DNA from: Acuticoccus sp. I52.16.1
GTDB taxonomy: Bacteria > Pseudomonadota > Alphaproteobacteria > Rhizobiales > Amorphaceae
Assembly (NCBI RefSeq): GCF_022865125.1
Contig: NZ_CP094828.1
Location: 2,294,001 to 2,358,000 of the forward strand
DNA length: 64,000 nucleotides
Direction of reading: 5' to 3'
In this document: piece by piece, positions 9,032-16,832 of the stretch
How positions within the stretch are numbered: the stretch's first letter is position 1
How the letters are laid out: the number at the start of each line of letters is the position of its first letter
Notes under the pieces: model-generated
What the model saw: the letters and a program-made list of their open reading frames with translations, nothing else
What the model was told of the DNA's origin: nothing
The model's database searches: none
Made by a program: the position numbers and the translations under genes

Positions 9032-9687
9032 TGGCCTGGACGCGCGACGATATCGCCCGGCGAGCCGCCCGCGAAATTCGTGACGGCTTCTACGTCAACC
9101 TCGGCATCGGCATTCCGACGCTGGTCGCGAACCACCTCGCGCCGGACCTCACGGTGACGTTCCAGAGCGAGAACGGAATGCTCGGAATCGGCCCCTTCCC
9201 GCTCGAAGGCGAGGCCGACGCCGACATCATCAACGCCGGCAAGCAGACCGTCACCGAGACGCCGACGACGGCCTACATGTCGAGCGCCGACAGCTTCGCC
9301 ATGGTGCGTGGCGGGCATATGGACCTGTCGATCCTCGGGGCGATGCAGGTTTCCGCGACCGGCGATCTCGCCAACTGGATGGTGCCGGGCAAGATGGTGA
9401 AGGGCATGGGTGGGGCGATGGATCTCGTCGCCGGCGCACGCCGGGTCACGGTGCTGATGGAACACGTCGAGCGGAGCGGCGCGCCCAAGATCGTCGAGCG
9501 CTGCTCGCTGCCCCTGACGGGCGCGCAGGTGGTCGATCAGGTCATCACCGACCTCGGCGTGTTCGTGTTCGCCCAGCGCGGCGGCCCGCTGTCGCTGGTC
9601 GAGCTCGCCCCTGCGGTCACGCTCGACGAAGTCCGCGCCAAGACCGGGGCCCCGTTCCTGGAGCGCATCCGCGAGCCGACCGCATGA
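9028..9687 (+). CDS. 3-oxoacid CoA-transferase subunit B
   Basis: This is the beta subunit (219 residues) partnering the preceding gene. The catalytic glutamate that forms the CoA thioester is E48 in 'SENGMLGIG'. '[13 protein letters not shown]' and '[31 protein letters not shown]' are conserved. The start ATG at 9028 overlaps the A-subunit stop by four bases (a second ATG follows directly at 9031). Both subunits together give the standard scoAB/pcaIJ-type enzyme. The acceptor acid cannot be told from sequence. Confidence 0.93.
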   Translation: MMAWTRDDIARRAAREIRDGFYVNLGIGIPTLVANHLAPDLTVTFQSENGMLGIGPFPLEGEADADIINAGKQTVTETPTTAYMSSADSFAMVRGGHMDLSILGAMQVSATGDLANWMVPGKMVKGMGGAMDLVAGARRVTVLMEHVERSGAPKIVERCSLPLTGAQVVDQVITDLGVFVFAQRGGPLSLVELAPAVTLDEVRAKTGAPFLERIREPTA

Positions 9688-9753
9688 CGGCGCACGCCTC
9701 GACCCGCGCCTCGGCCACCCGAACGCCTGCACCCCTGACCGAACGAGCCCGCC

Positions 9754-10509
9754 ATGTTCGAACTTGACGGCACCACCGTGCTCGTGACCGGCGCGTCGAG
9801 CGGGCTCGGCGCCCACTTCGCCCGCATGCTCGCCGGGCACGGCGCGTCCGTCGTCCTCGCCGCGCGCCGGGTCGACGCACTCGCCCTCGCCTGCGAGGAG
9901 ATCCGCCGCGCCGGCGGCCGCGCGGACGCGATCGCGCTCGACGTGACCGACGCGGCGTCGGTCTCCCAAGCCGTCGCACTGGTCCGCGAACGGCACGGGC
10001 GCATCCACGCCGCCATCAACAACGCCGGCGTCACCGTCACCAAATCGCTGCTCGATCACGATGCCGCGGACTGGGACCGGGTCCTCGATACCAATTTGCG
10101 CGGACCGTTCCTCGTCGGCCGGGCGGTGGCCGAGGCGATGCGCGAGGACGGCGGCGGCGCGATCGTCAACGTGGCCTCGATCCTCGGGCTGCGCGTCGCC
10201 GGCCAGGTCGCGAGCTACGCCACCTCCAAGGCCGGCCTCGTGCAACTCACCAAGGCGATGGCGCTGGAGTGGGCGCGCTACGGCGTCCGGGTCAACGCGC
10301 TGTGCCCCGGCTACATGTCGACCGATCTCAACCGCGACTTCTTCGACAGCGAGGCGGGCTCCGCGCTCGTCCGGCGCATCCCGCAGCGCCGCCTCGGGCA
10401 GATTGAGGAACTGGACGGCCCGCTGCTGCTCCTGTGCTCGGCGGCCGGGAGCTACATGACCGGCTCCGTCGTCGCCGTCGACGGCGGCCACCTCGTCTCC
10501 TCGCTCTGA
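9754..10509 (+). CDS. SDR family oxidoreductase
   Basis: This is a classical SDR of 251 residues: TGASSGLG at 12-19, NNAG at about 89-92, S142, Y155 and K159 (YATSK), and the C-terminal 'GSVVAVDGGHLV' that closes many FabG-like enzymes. 'AARRVD' after beta-2 (two arginines and no acidic residue) favours NADP(H). The gene follows the CoA-transferase by 66 bp on the same strand. A role in oxidising a hydroxy intermediate or a hydroxyacyl-CoA in the same pathway is plausible but not proved. Confidence 0.87.
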   Translation: MFELDGTTVLVTGASSGLGAHFARMLAGHGASVVLAARRVDALALACEEIRRAGGRADAIALDVTDAASVSQAVALVRERHGRIHAAINNAGVTVTKSLLDHDAADWDRVLDTNLRGPFLVGRAVAEAMREDGGGAIVNVASILGLRVAGQVASYATSKAGLVQLTKAMALEWARYGVRVNALCPGYMSTDLNRDFFDSEAGSALVRRIPQRRLGQIEELDGPLLLLCSAAGSYMTGSVVAVDGGHLVSSL

Positions 10510-10553
10510 GCTGGATCGGATCTCACTGCTCCGCCCACTCCACGAGCCGCGTC

Positions 10554-11762
10554 TTACAAACTGTTGCTGGTGAGAGGCAGACGCAGTCGCGCTCGCCCGT
10601 GCTCGGTCGCATTCACTCGCAAATTCATCGTGGTGTGGCGGCTCGCAACAGCGATGTCCTGATAGTAGGTCGCAATCGGGTTGTCGTCGTAAGCCCCACG
10701 AGCGCCGGCGAGATCCCAGACCGCCTGGGCGGCTTCGCGGACCAGTTTGCCGGCGTAGCTGCCGTTGCTTCGATAGTTCGAGCGCTCCAGCGGCGTAAGC
10801 TCCCGGCCGCTCGCGGCGAATGCCGCGATTTCCGCCGCGTCGGCTCTCAGCAACGCCTCGGCCGCCTGCAGCGCAGCGGATACCTCGCCGACCAGCATCT
10901 GCTCCGTCCCGTATGTCGCCGTTTCGAGATTGGTCATCAGGGAGCGGCGCTCGCGGGAATCCTCGAGGAACGTCTCGAACATGGCCTCCGCCATGCCGAT
11001 CAATGGTGAGGCCAGAAGAATGCCGAACGTCATATGGACGGGCAGCCGGTAGATCGCTGCCGTGTTCAAAGCCGCTCCTGGCGAGGGGCCTGTCTTCAAC
11101 GCGTCGATCGACAGGCTCATCGCGTCGGGCACGAAGTGGTCGTGCAGCGAGATGTCATGACTCCCCGAGCCCTGAAGTCCGATCGCGTGCCATGTGTCCT
11201 CGACATCGACCTCGGCGGTCGGGATCATGAAATAGCGCTCGTCCTCTCGGCCAGTGTCGCGCTTGACCGTCGTCGCCACGAGGCACCAGTCGGACCCGAT
11301 CACCCCGCTCACGAAGGGCCAACGACCGGTGACGCGGTAGCCGCCGTCCACCTTCTCGGCGCGGCCCAGCTTCGGAATGATGATGCCGGCGATCAGGGCG
11401 GTCGGATCCTGGCCCCAGATGGCCTCTTGTGCCGCTGCCGGCCAGCGCGCGAGCATGTAATTGTGCATGATATATTGGGCCAGGCACCAAGCCGTCGACG
11501 GGCAACCGCCGGCCGTCGGGATCAGCACGTCGATACAGGCACCGATAGGCGCCTGGGCTCCGCCGAAGCGACCGGGTTGAAAAAGGCGCTGCAAGCCAGA
11601 GCGGCGGATCACGTCCATCGTCTCCGGGATGATCGCCCGATTGGCGTAGGTCGCCGCGCGCTGGGTGCGCAACTGCGGAAGAAGATCCACGGCCCGCGCG
11701 ATCAGCAAATCTTCGTCCAGACCCGCAGCAGGCTGCCCCGGCCATTTGTGGATCACAGACAT
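10554..11762 (-). CDS. group D flavin-dependent monooxygenase, oxygenase component (HsaA/DszC/HpaB-like, acyl-CoA dehydrogenase fold)
   Basis: This 402-residue protein has the acyl-CoA dehydrogenase fold used by the oxygenase component of two-component flavin hydroxylases. Recognisable family segments are 'LFQPGRFGGAQAP', 'CPSTAWCLAQY', 'GYRVTGRWPFVSG', 'DTWHAIGLQGSGSHDI' and the C-terminal 'DDNPIATYYQDIAVASRHTTMN'. The catalytic glutamate of true acyl-CoA dehydrogenases is absent, as expected. It is paralogous to the gene at 12638, but no reductase gene lies beside it, so both may use the reductase at 13852. It follows the TetR gene on the same strand after 82 bp. The start at 11762 was chosen because upstream codons look non-coding. 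Confidence 0.82.
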   Translation of the reverse strand: MSVIHKWPGQPAAGLDEDLLIARAVDLLPQLRTQRAATYANRAIIPETMDVIRRSGLQRLFQPGRFGGAQAPIGACIDVLIPTAGGCPSTAWCLAQYIMHNYMLARWPAAAQEAIWGQDPTALIAGIIIPKLGRAEKVDGGYRVTGRWPFVSGVIGSDWCLVATTVKRDTGREDERYFMIPTAEVDVEDTWHAIGLQGSGSHDISLHDHFVPDAMSLSIDALKTGPSPGAALNTAAIYRLPVHMTFGILLASPLIGMAEAMFETFLEDSRERRSLMTNLETATYGTEQMLVGEVSAALQAAEALLRADAAEIAAFAASGRELTPLERSNYRSNGSYAGKLVREAAQAVWDLAGARGAYDDNPIATYYQDIAVASRHTTMNLRVNATEHGRARLRLPLTSNSL

Positions 11763-11844
11763 CGATAACGGCCCTTCATTCAATTTTCGGTCGGCAAGAG
11801 CCTCCACGCAATAAGTACGCCAGCGACCTGCAGGGCGGCTCCGA

Positions 11845-12483
11845 TCACAGGGCATCGGTCCCGAGGACGCGCACCGGCCGCGGCTCGAGCGTGGCGCCGA
11901 CCAGCCCACTCAGGGCCGAGGTCAGGGCCTCCCGACTGCGCTCGACCGGCATTTCGGACGCGGCGAGAACCGAGCCGATCAGTTGGCCGTAGATCAGCGC
12001 CGATGCCTCGAAGGCGACATCCTCGACCGGGCCAACGGGCCTCAACCCACCGCCGCGCACGCCGGCCTCGATCGCGCGTTGGACGAAGCCCGTGATTGCA
12101 CCGTGCAGTCGCTGCATCTCCGACAATATTCCTGCGTCGAACGGAGAGCGGCCGTACACGGCCATCCAGTAGCGTGGCGGGGGAAGCCCATACGCCTGAT
12201 GGTTGACGCAGAGGTCTACAAAGCCTTCCAGCCGCGCTGTGGCGGCGGACGTCTCCTCGATCGCGCTCAGATAGCCGATGACCTTCTGGTTCACGTCATT
12301 GATCGTGTCCGCGATGATCGACTGCTTCGCGCCGAAGTAGTGCGTGATGACGCCGGCGGAAACGCCCGAAACGTCGCTGATCTCGCGGATCGTGAGGTCT
12401 CGCCAGCCCTGAGCGCTCAAGATCACGACCACCGCGTCGATCACCTGACGGCGGCGGATGATCTCCATTCCGAGCTTTGGCAT
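11845..12483 (-). CDS. TetR/AcrR family transcriptional regulator (BetI-like)
   Basis: This 212-residue repressor has the N-terminal helix-turn-helix 'LTIREISDVSGVSAGVITHYFGAKQSIIADTI' at about residues 28-60, where 'G..THYF..K..L' is the recognition helix. The C-terminal ligand domain resembles BetI. It is divergent from the 12-gene run starting at 12638 and is followed by a paralogous oxygenase. A perfect 16-bp palindrome and a pair of 16-bp direct repeats lie in the shared 154-bp control region. It therefore probably represses both directions until a pathway compound binds. The start at 12483 (MPKLGMEII) gives the normal family length. Confidence 0.9.
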   Translation of the reverse strand: MPKLGMEIIRRRQVIDAVVVILSAQGWRDLTIREISDVSGVSAGVITHYFGAKQSIIADTINDVNQKVIGYLSAIEETSAATARLEGFVDLCVNHQAYGLPPPRYWMAVYGRSPFDAGILSEMQRLHGAITGFVQRAIEAGVRGGGLRPVGPVEDVAFEASALIYGQLIGSVLAASEMPVERSREALTSALSGLVGATLEPRPVRVLGTDAL

Positions 12484-12520
12484 GGGTGGGACCTTCGTTC
12501 CGTGTTCGCCGCCATGTGGC

Positions 12521-12557
12521 GCTGCACAAAAAATCACCCATGCTGCACAAAAGATCA
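12521..12557 (+). promoter_or_regulatory. two 16-bp direct repeats spaced by two helical turns
   Basis: GCTGCACAAAAAATCA (12521-12536) and GCTGCACAAAAGATCA (12542-12557) match at 15 of 16 positions. Their starts are 21 bp apart, which places them on the same face of the helix. They lie between the TetR start and the palindrome at 12579, so they look like tandem sites for a regulator. Confidence 0.5.
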
Positions 12558-12578
12558 AGTTGCCCCGGTTATGGGTCA

Positions 12579-12594
12579 CGTGTTCTAGAACACG
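12579..12594 (+). promoter_or_regulatory. perfect 16-bp palindrome, likely TetR operator
   Basis: CGTGTTCTAGAACACG is its own reverse complement. It lies 44 bp upstream of the TTG start of the operon at 12638 and 95 bp upstream of the TetR start. Size and placement fit a TetR-family operator controlling both divergent units. Confidence 0.6.
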
Positions 12595-12637
12595 CATTCC
12601 ATAAAGGCATCTCGATGCCCTCTTCCGGAGCCGACTC

Positions 12638-13852
12638 TTGAATAATGTCCTGCCCGCCGACACGGACGCTGGTCGATCCATCGCGTCCGAGGACGCGACC
12701 GACGCCGAGATCATCATCGCCCGTGCCAACGCCCTCACCGAGGTCGTAGGGGCCCATGCCGACGAGACCGAACGGCTTCGTCGTCCCGCCGACGCCAACT
12801 GCGCCGCCATCCGTCGGGCCGGGATCCATCGCATTTTTCAGCCCGCCCGTTTCGGTGGCGCCGAGGCGCCGTTTCGGACGGGGGTCGAGGTCTTGTCGGC
12901 GATCGGGCGCGGCTGCGGTTCGACCGCATGGGTGCTCGCTCAGAACATCACCCACAACATGATGGTCTCGCAGTGGCCCCAGGAAGCGCAGGAGACCGTT
13001 TGGGCAGACCCGACGGCGCTTCTATCCGGGATCCTGATTCCCGGAATCGGTAAGGCGACGGTCGTCGATGGCGGCTACCGGCTCTCCGGGCGCTGGCCCT
13101 TCGTCAGCGGCGTAGATGTCTGCGATTTCGCACTCTTCACCGCCTTTGTTCCAGATGGCGATCGCCTGATCGACCTGCATCTCATCCTGCCGCGCGAGCA
13201 GTTCGAGATCATCGACACCTGGCACGCCATCGGGCTCAAGGGCTCGGCCAGCAACGACGTGAGCATCGACGACGTTTTCGTGCCGCGGCACATGACCCTC
13301 GACGGCGAATTCCTGCGTGGGCGGGCGCCGCGATACGATGGAGAGCCGGTCGTCTTTCAGGCGCCGAACTACGCCATGTTCGGAAGCATGATCGGCTCGG
13401 CGCAGCTCGGCATCGCCGAAGGCGGCGTCGCGACCTACCTGGATCAGGCGGTCGGCCGGGTGGCACGCATGTCCACCAAGAAGGTCGCCGACTACAACAC
13501 CCACCATGTGAAGGTGGCTGAAGCGGTGACCTGCCTGAAGGCGGCGCGTCAGCTGATCTACGGAACCTGCGACCTCGCCACCGCGATCCTGGAGAGCGGC
13601 CGCCTGCCGACACTGGAGGAGCGTGCCCAGTTCCGTGCCGAGGCCGCGCTCGCCGGACAGCTCTCGGCCCGTGCCATGGCCGTGGTTTGGGACGCGGGCG
13701 GCGGCGGTGCGATCTACGACCGAAATCCGCTGTCACGCTACTACCGCGACATCAGTGCCGCGGCGCGCCACATCACCCAGAACTGGGATGCCAACCTCGG
13801 CACCTTCGGGCGCATGAAGCTCGGCCTGCCGATCGACAATCCGGCGCTGTGA
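12638..13852 (+). CDS. group D flavin-dependent monooxygenase, oxygenase component
   Basis: This 404-residue protein is the oxygenase half of a two-component FMNH2/FADH2-dependent monooxygenase with acyl-CoA dehydrogenase fold. Segments 'IFQPARFGGAEAPF', 'CGSTAWVLAQN', 'GYRLSGRWPFVSG', 'DTWHAIGLKGSASNDVSIDDVFVP' and 'YDRNPLSRYYRDISAAARHITQN' match the paralog at 10554. The best start is TTG at 12638 behind CGGAG. No ATG or GTG fits the conserved N-terminus. The stop overlaps the flavin reductase start (TGATG), which confirms the two-component arrangement. Relatives hydroxylate aromatics (HsaA, HpaB) or oxidise organosulfur compounds (DszC). The TauE-type exporter two genes downstream makes a sulfur substrate worth testing. 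Confidence 0.87.
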   Translation: MNNVLPADTDAGRSIASEDATDAEIIIARANALTEVVGAHADETERLRRPADANCAAIRRAGIHRIFQPARFGGAEAPFRTGVEVLSAIGRGCGSTAWVLAQNITHNMMVSQWPQEAQETVWADPTALLSGILIPGIGKATVVDGGYRLSGRWPFVSGVDVCDFALFTAFVPDGDRLIDLHLILPREQFEIIDTWHAIGLKGSASNDVSIDDVFVPRHMTLDGEFLRGRAPRYDGEPVVFQAPNYAMFGSMIGSAQLGIAEGGVATYLDQAVGRVARMSTKKVADYNTHHVKVAEAVTCLKAARQLIYGTCDLATAILESGRLPTLEERAQFRAEAALAGQLSARAMAVVWDAGGGGAIYDRNPLSRYYRDISAAARHITQNWDANLGTFGRMKLGLPIDNPAL

Positions 13853-14391
13853 TGGGGGCGGCTTACCTCCACATGGCCGATGAGACGAGCCCCCCGCAGC
13901 GCGACGCCTTCCTCGCGGCAATGCGCCGGGCGGCCTCACTCGTGAGCGTGGTCTCGACGGGGGCACCGCACGCCCGCCGCGCGCTCACGGTCGGCTCTTT
14001 CGCCTCCGTGTCGGCCGATCCTCCCCTCGTTTCCGTGTGTATCCGCGCGACGAGTCCGATGTGCGCGGCCCTCGAGGACCATACGCACTTCACGGTCCAC
14101 GTCCTCGGAGAGGACCACGCCCACGTTGCCGACACGTTCGCCGGCAGGCCACCGGAGGGAACGCCGTACGATTTCGACTGCGCAAGCTGGATCGACCGCG
14201 GCGACGGCCGCGAGCCGAGCCTGGAAGACGCGGCGATCGTGGTGGACTGTCTCAGGCTCGACGCGATCGCCCTCGGATCGCACCGGCTCTTCGTGGGGGA
14301 AGTGACCGACGTGGAGACCAGCGGGGCCATGCCGCTCCTCTATTTCGACCGCGACTATTGCGTCCCACTCGTCCGGACAGCCGGTCGATGA
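13852..14391 (+). CDS. flavin reductase (NADH:FMN/FAD oxidoreductase, HpaC/HsaB-like)
   Basis: This 179-residue split-barrel flavin reductase supplies reduced flavin to the oxygenase. 'RDAFLAAMRRAASLVSVVST', 'RALTVGSFASVSADPPLVSVCIRATSP' and 'FTVHVLGEDH' follow the flavin_reduct domain order. The TVGSFASVS..PPLV block binds the isoalloxazine ring. It overlaps the oxygenase stop by one base and overlaps the next gene's start (ATGA), so coupling is tight. The ATG at 13852 and another at 13873 are both possible. Confidence 0.9.
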   Translation: MGAAYLHMADETSPPQRDAFLAAMRRAASLVSVVSTGAPHARRALTVGSFASVSADPPLVSVCIRATSPMCAALEDHTHFTVHVLGEDHAHVADTFAGRPPEGTPYDFDCASWIDRGDGREPSLEDAAIVVDCLRLDAIALGSHRLFVGEVTDVETSGAMPLLYFDRDYCVPLVRTAGR

Positions 14392-15134
14392 CCTTCGATC
14401 CCACCCTGGTCGCCGCCGCATTCATCGCCGCGAGTTTCATCGGCCTGGCCAAAGGCGGATTGCATATCGCGTCGATGTTCGCGGTGCCGACGCTGTCGCT
14501 GGTGATGCCGCCGATCACCGCCGCGGCGACGTTGCTGCCGGTGCTGATGGCGAGCGACGTCGTCGGGCTTCTGTCCTACCGGCGTACCGTCGAGCGGCGC
14601 CTCGTGATCCTGCTGCTGCCGGCGGCGCTGGGTGGTGTCGCGCTCGGCTGGGCGACGGCGGCGATGGTTTCGACCGGCGCCGTCATGGTGGTCATCGGCC
14701 TAACCGGCGTCGTCTACTGCCTCGCCCGCTGGTTCGCCGTGCAATCGACCGGGGCCCGCCGCCCGTCGTCGCTCGCCGGGGTGTTCTGGGGGGCGCTGTC
14801 CGGCTTCACCAGCTTCGTGTCCCACGCCGGTGGCGCACCATGGCAGATCTACATGTCGCCGCAGCGCCTCGACCCGCCGACCTTCGCCGGGACGACGGTG
14901 GTGATCTTCTCAATCGTGAACGCCGTGAAAGTCGCCCCCTACGTGGCTCTCGGCGGATTTCAGACCCAGACGTTGCGCCTCTCGCTGGCGCTGATCCCCG
15001 TCGCTCTCGCAGCGGCATTCGCCGGCATCTGGCTGACCCGCACCGTCCCGGAGGCGGTCTTCTACCGCATCCTCGATGCGGCCCTGTTCCTCGTCTCGCT
15101 CAAGCTCATCCTCGACGGCGTGTTCGCCGGCTGA
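14388..15134 (+). CDS. sulfite exporter TauE/SafE family membrane protein
   Basis: This 248-residue inner-membrane protein has about eight hydrophobic segments. It carries the family pattern 'FIGLAKGGLHIASMFAVPTLSLVMPPITAAATLLPVLMASDVVGLLSYRR' in the first half and 'GALSGFTSFVSHAGGAPWQIYM' at the start of the second repeat. Members export sulfite, sulfoacetate or other small organic anions. It overlaps the reductase gene by four bases and precedes a TRAP binding protein by 16 bp. Its place in this operon suggests removal of an anion released by the monooxygenase, perhaps sulfite. Confidence 0.88.
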   Translation: MTFDPTLVAAAFIAASFIGLAKGGLHIASMFAVPTLSLVMPPITAAATLLPVLMASDVVGLLSYRRTVERRLVILLLPAALGGVALGWATAAMVSTGAVMVVIGLTGVVYCLARWFAVQSTGARRPSSLAGVFWGALSGFTSFVSHAGGAPWQIYMSPQRLDPPTFAGTTVVIFSIVNAVKVAPYVALGGFQTQTLRLSLALIPVALAAAFAGIWLTRTVPEAVFYRILDAALFLVSLKLILDGVFAG

Positions 15135-15150
15135 CCCAAGGACCTCGCCC

Positions 15151-16248
15151 ATGACGACCCCGAAAGCTCTCGCAAACGTTCTCCGCGCGACGGTGTTCTG
15201 CGCGCTCGCGGCACTGCCCTTCTCCATGCCGGTTGCGGCGCAGGAGGTCGCGATCGATTTCGCGTCCCACCTCGGTCCGAGCGGGCCGCAGATGCAGGTC
15301 TTCAAATGGTGGGCCGACGAAGTGAAGTCGCGCTCGGAAGGCCGCATCGAGGTGGTGAACTTCTTCTATTCCCAGTCGCTCGTGAAGGCGCCGGACCAAT
15401 TGGCCGCCGCCGGCGACGGGCGTGCGACGATCGTCTGGACCACGCCGTCCTACAACCCTTCCGACATGCCGCTCGCAACGATCACCGAGATCCCGTTCAT
15501 GACGGAGAACGTGGTCGCCTGGGGCCGGGCGCTCGAGGAGCTCTACGCCACGAATGCCGACGTGAAGGCGGAGTTCGACCAGCGCGGTGTGCAGCTTTTG
15601 TTTGCGCCGCCGGTCGGTGGCGCGTCGATCGGTGCCAAGATGCCGATCACCAAGCTGGAAGATCTCGAAGGCATGAAGATCCGCGCCTTCGGCTACCTCT
15701 CCCAGGCGCTCGCCGCAGCGGGAGCGAGCCCCACTGGGATGTCCGGCGCCGAGATCTACGAAGCGGTCAAGCGCGGCGTGCTCGATGCCTATTCCGGCGT
15801 GATCTTCGAGGTGCTCGGCGATCTGAAGCTCTACGAGGTCGGACCGCACCTCACGGGTGTCGGCATGGGGGCCTTTTCCCAGGGCGTCTTCCTGATGAAC
15901 AAGGACATTTACGACGGCCTGCCGGACGACCTGAAGGCGATCATCGGCGAGGTCAGCAAGGAAGCGAGCCTGCGCTCCGCGGCCGTGATGACCGAGGCCG
16001 AGACCGCCGTGTGCGACACCATTCTCGCGGCCGGCGGCACGGCCACTCTGCTGCCCGCCGCCGAGGTGGAGCGCTGGAAGGAGATGCTCGGCGACGACAT
16101 CCTGTCGAACTGGATCGCCGAACGTGAGGCGCGCGGCCTCCCGGCTCAGGCGGTCGCCGACCAATGGGCCGAACTCGTCGCCGAGTATGAGGCCGAAACC
16201 GACTACACGTCGGGTGTCGTTCAGTGCGCAGAGCGCAGCCCGTCCTGA
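15151..16248 (+). CDS. TRAP transporter substrate-binding protein DctP (system 1)
   Basis: This 365-residue periplasmic solute receptor starts with a signal peptide of about 30 residues ending in PVAAQ. 'FKWWADEVKSRSEGRIEV', 'LEDLEGMKIRAFGYLSQALAAAGASPTGMSGAEIYEAVKRGVLDAY' is the DctP core, with the conserved arginine (KIRAF) that usually salt-bridges a substrate carboxylate. It heads the first of two complete TRAP systems in this run. The ligand is unknown but is probably an organic acid. Confidence 0.92.
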   Translation: MTTPKALANVLRATVFCALAALPFSMPVAAQEVAIDFASHLGPSGPQMQVFKWWADEVKSRSEGRIEVVNFFYSQSLVKAPDQLAAAGDGRATIVWTTPSYNPSDMPLATITEIPFMTENVVAWGRALEELYATNADVKAEFDQRGVQLLFAPPVGGASIGAKMPITKLEDLEGMKIRAFGYLSQALAAAGASPTGMSGAEIYEAVKRGVLDAYSGVIFEVLGDLKLYEVGPHLTGVGMGAFSQGVFLMNKDIYDGLPDDLKAIIGEVSKEASLRSAAVMTEAETAVCDTILAAGGTATLLPAAEVERWKEMLGDDILSNWIAEREARGLPAQAVADQWAELVAEYEAETDYTSGVVQCAERSPS

Positions 16249-16277
16249 TCCCGACGATTTAGGGCACCAGATCCAAC

Positions 16278-16832
16278 GTGACCCAGCTTCCCGCTTCACC
16301 CACTGGCCCCACGCGTGAGCGTGACGTCACGCCGGTACGCCTCCTGTCCGCCGCGCTCACGATCCTGTCGACGCTGTGCGTCGTCGCCGTCGTCGGACTT
16401 GTCGTACTCGATGTGGCGGCGCGCAATCTCGCCGGTGCCTCCGTGCCCGGCGTCCTCGAGGTCACGGAGGTGACGCTCGTGGCCATCGTCTACCTCGGTC
16501 TGGCGATGGCGCAGCGCCGTCAGGAACATGTCAGCCTGTCGATGGTGGTCGACAGGCTGGGCGGCCGCTGGCAGCGCGGTGCCCACTTCATCGCGATCCT
16601 CGTCTGCCTCGGCGTCACGCTGTGGTTCGCCTGCGCGGCCTGGGACGCCGCCCTCACGGCCTTTGCGCGTGGGGAGTACCGGTTCGGCCTCGTCGCAGTG
16701 CCGATCTGGCCAGCACGGTTTGCGATTGCGATCGGGCTCACGGTCCTCATCCTGGAACTCCTGGTGGACCTGAAGCGCATTCTCAACGGTGCGCCGCTTC
16801 CCTCCAGCGACTTCACCGAGGGCGTGGCATGA
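16278..16832 (+). CDS. TRAP transporter small permease DctQ (system 1)
   Basis: This 184-residue membrane protein has four predicted helices, the usual DctQ layout. The typical second segment 'LEVTEVTLVAIVYLGLAMAQRRQEHVSLSMVVDRL' (E..E.....YLG.A.A.R...H) is present. A GTG at 16278 is the most likely start, 29 bp after dctP. The stop overlaps the DctM start (ATGA). Confidence 0.9.
   Translation: MTQLPASPTGPTRERDVTPVRLLSAALTILSTLCVVAVVGLVVLDVAARNLAGASVPGVLEVTEVTLVAIVYLGLAMAQRRQEHVSLSMVVDRLGGRWQRGAHFIAILVCLGVTLWFACAAWDAALTAFARGEYRFGLVAVPIWPARFAIAIGLTVLILELLVDLKRILNGAPLPSSDFTEGVA

Noticed and set aside
10554-13852. Considered as two acyl-CoA dehydrogenases of fatty-acid breakdown
   Set aside because: The usual catalytic glutamate context is missing, and the second gene is coupled to a flavin reductase, which fits two-component monooxygenases.
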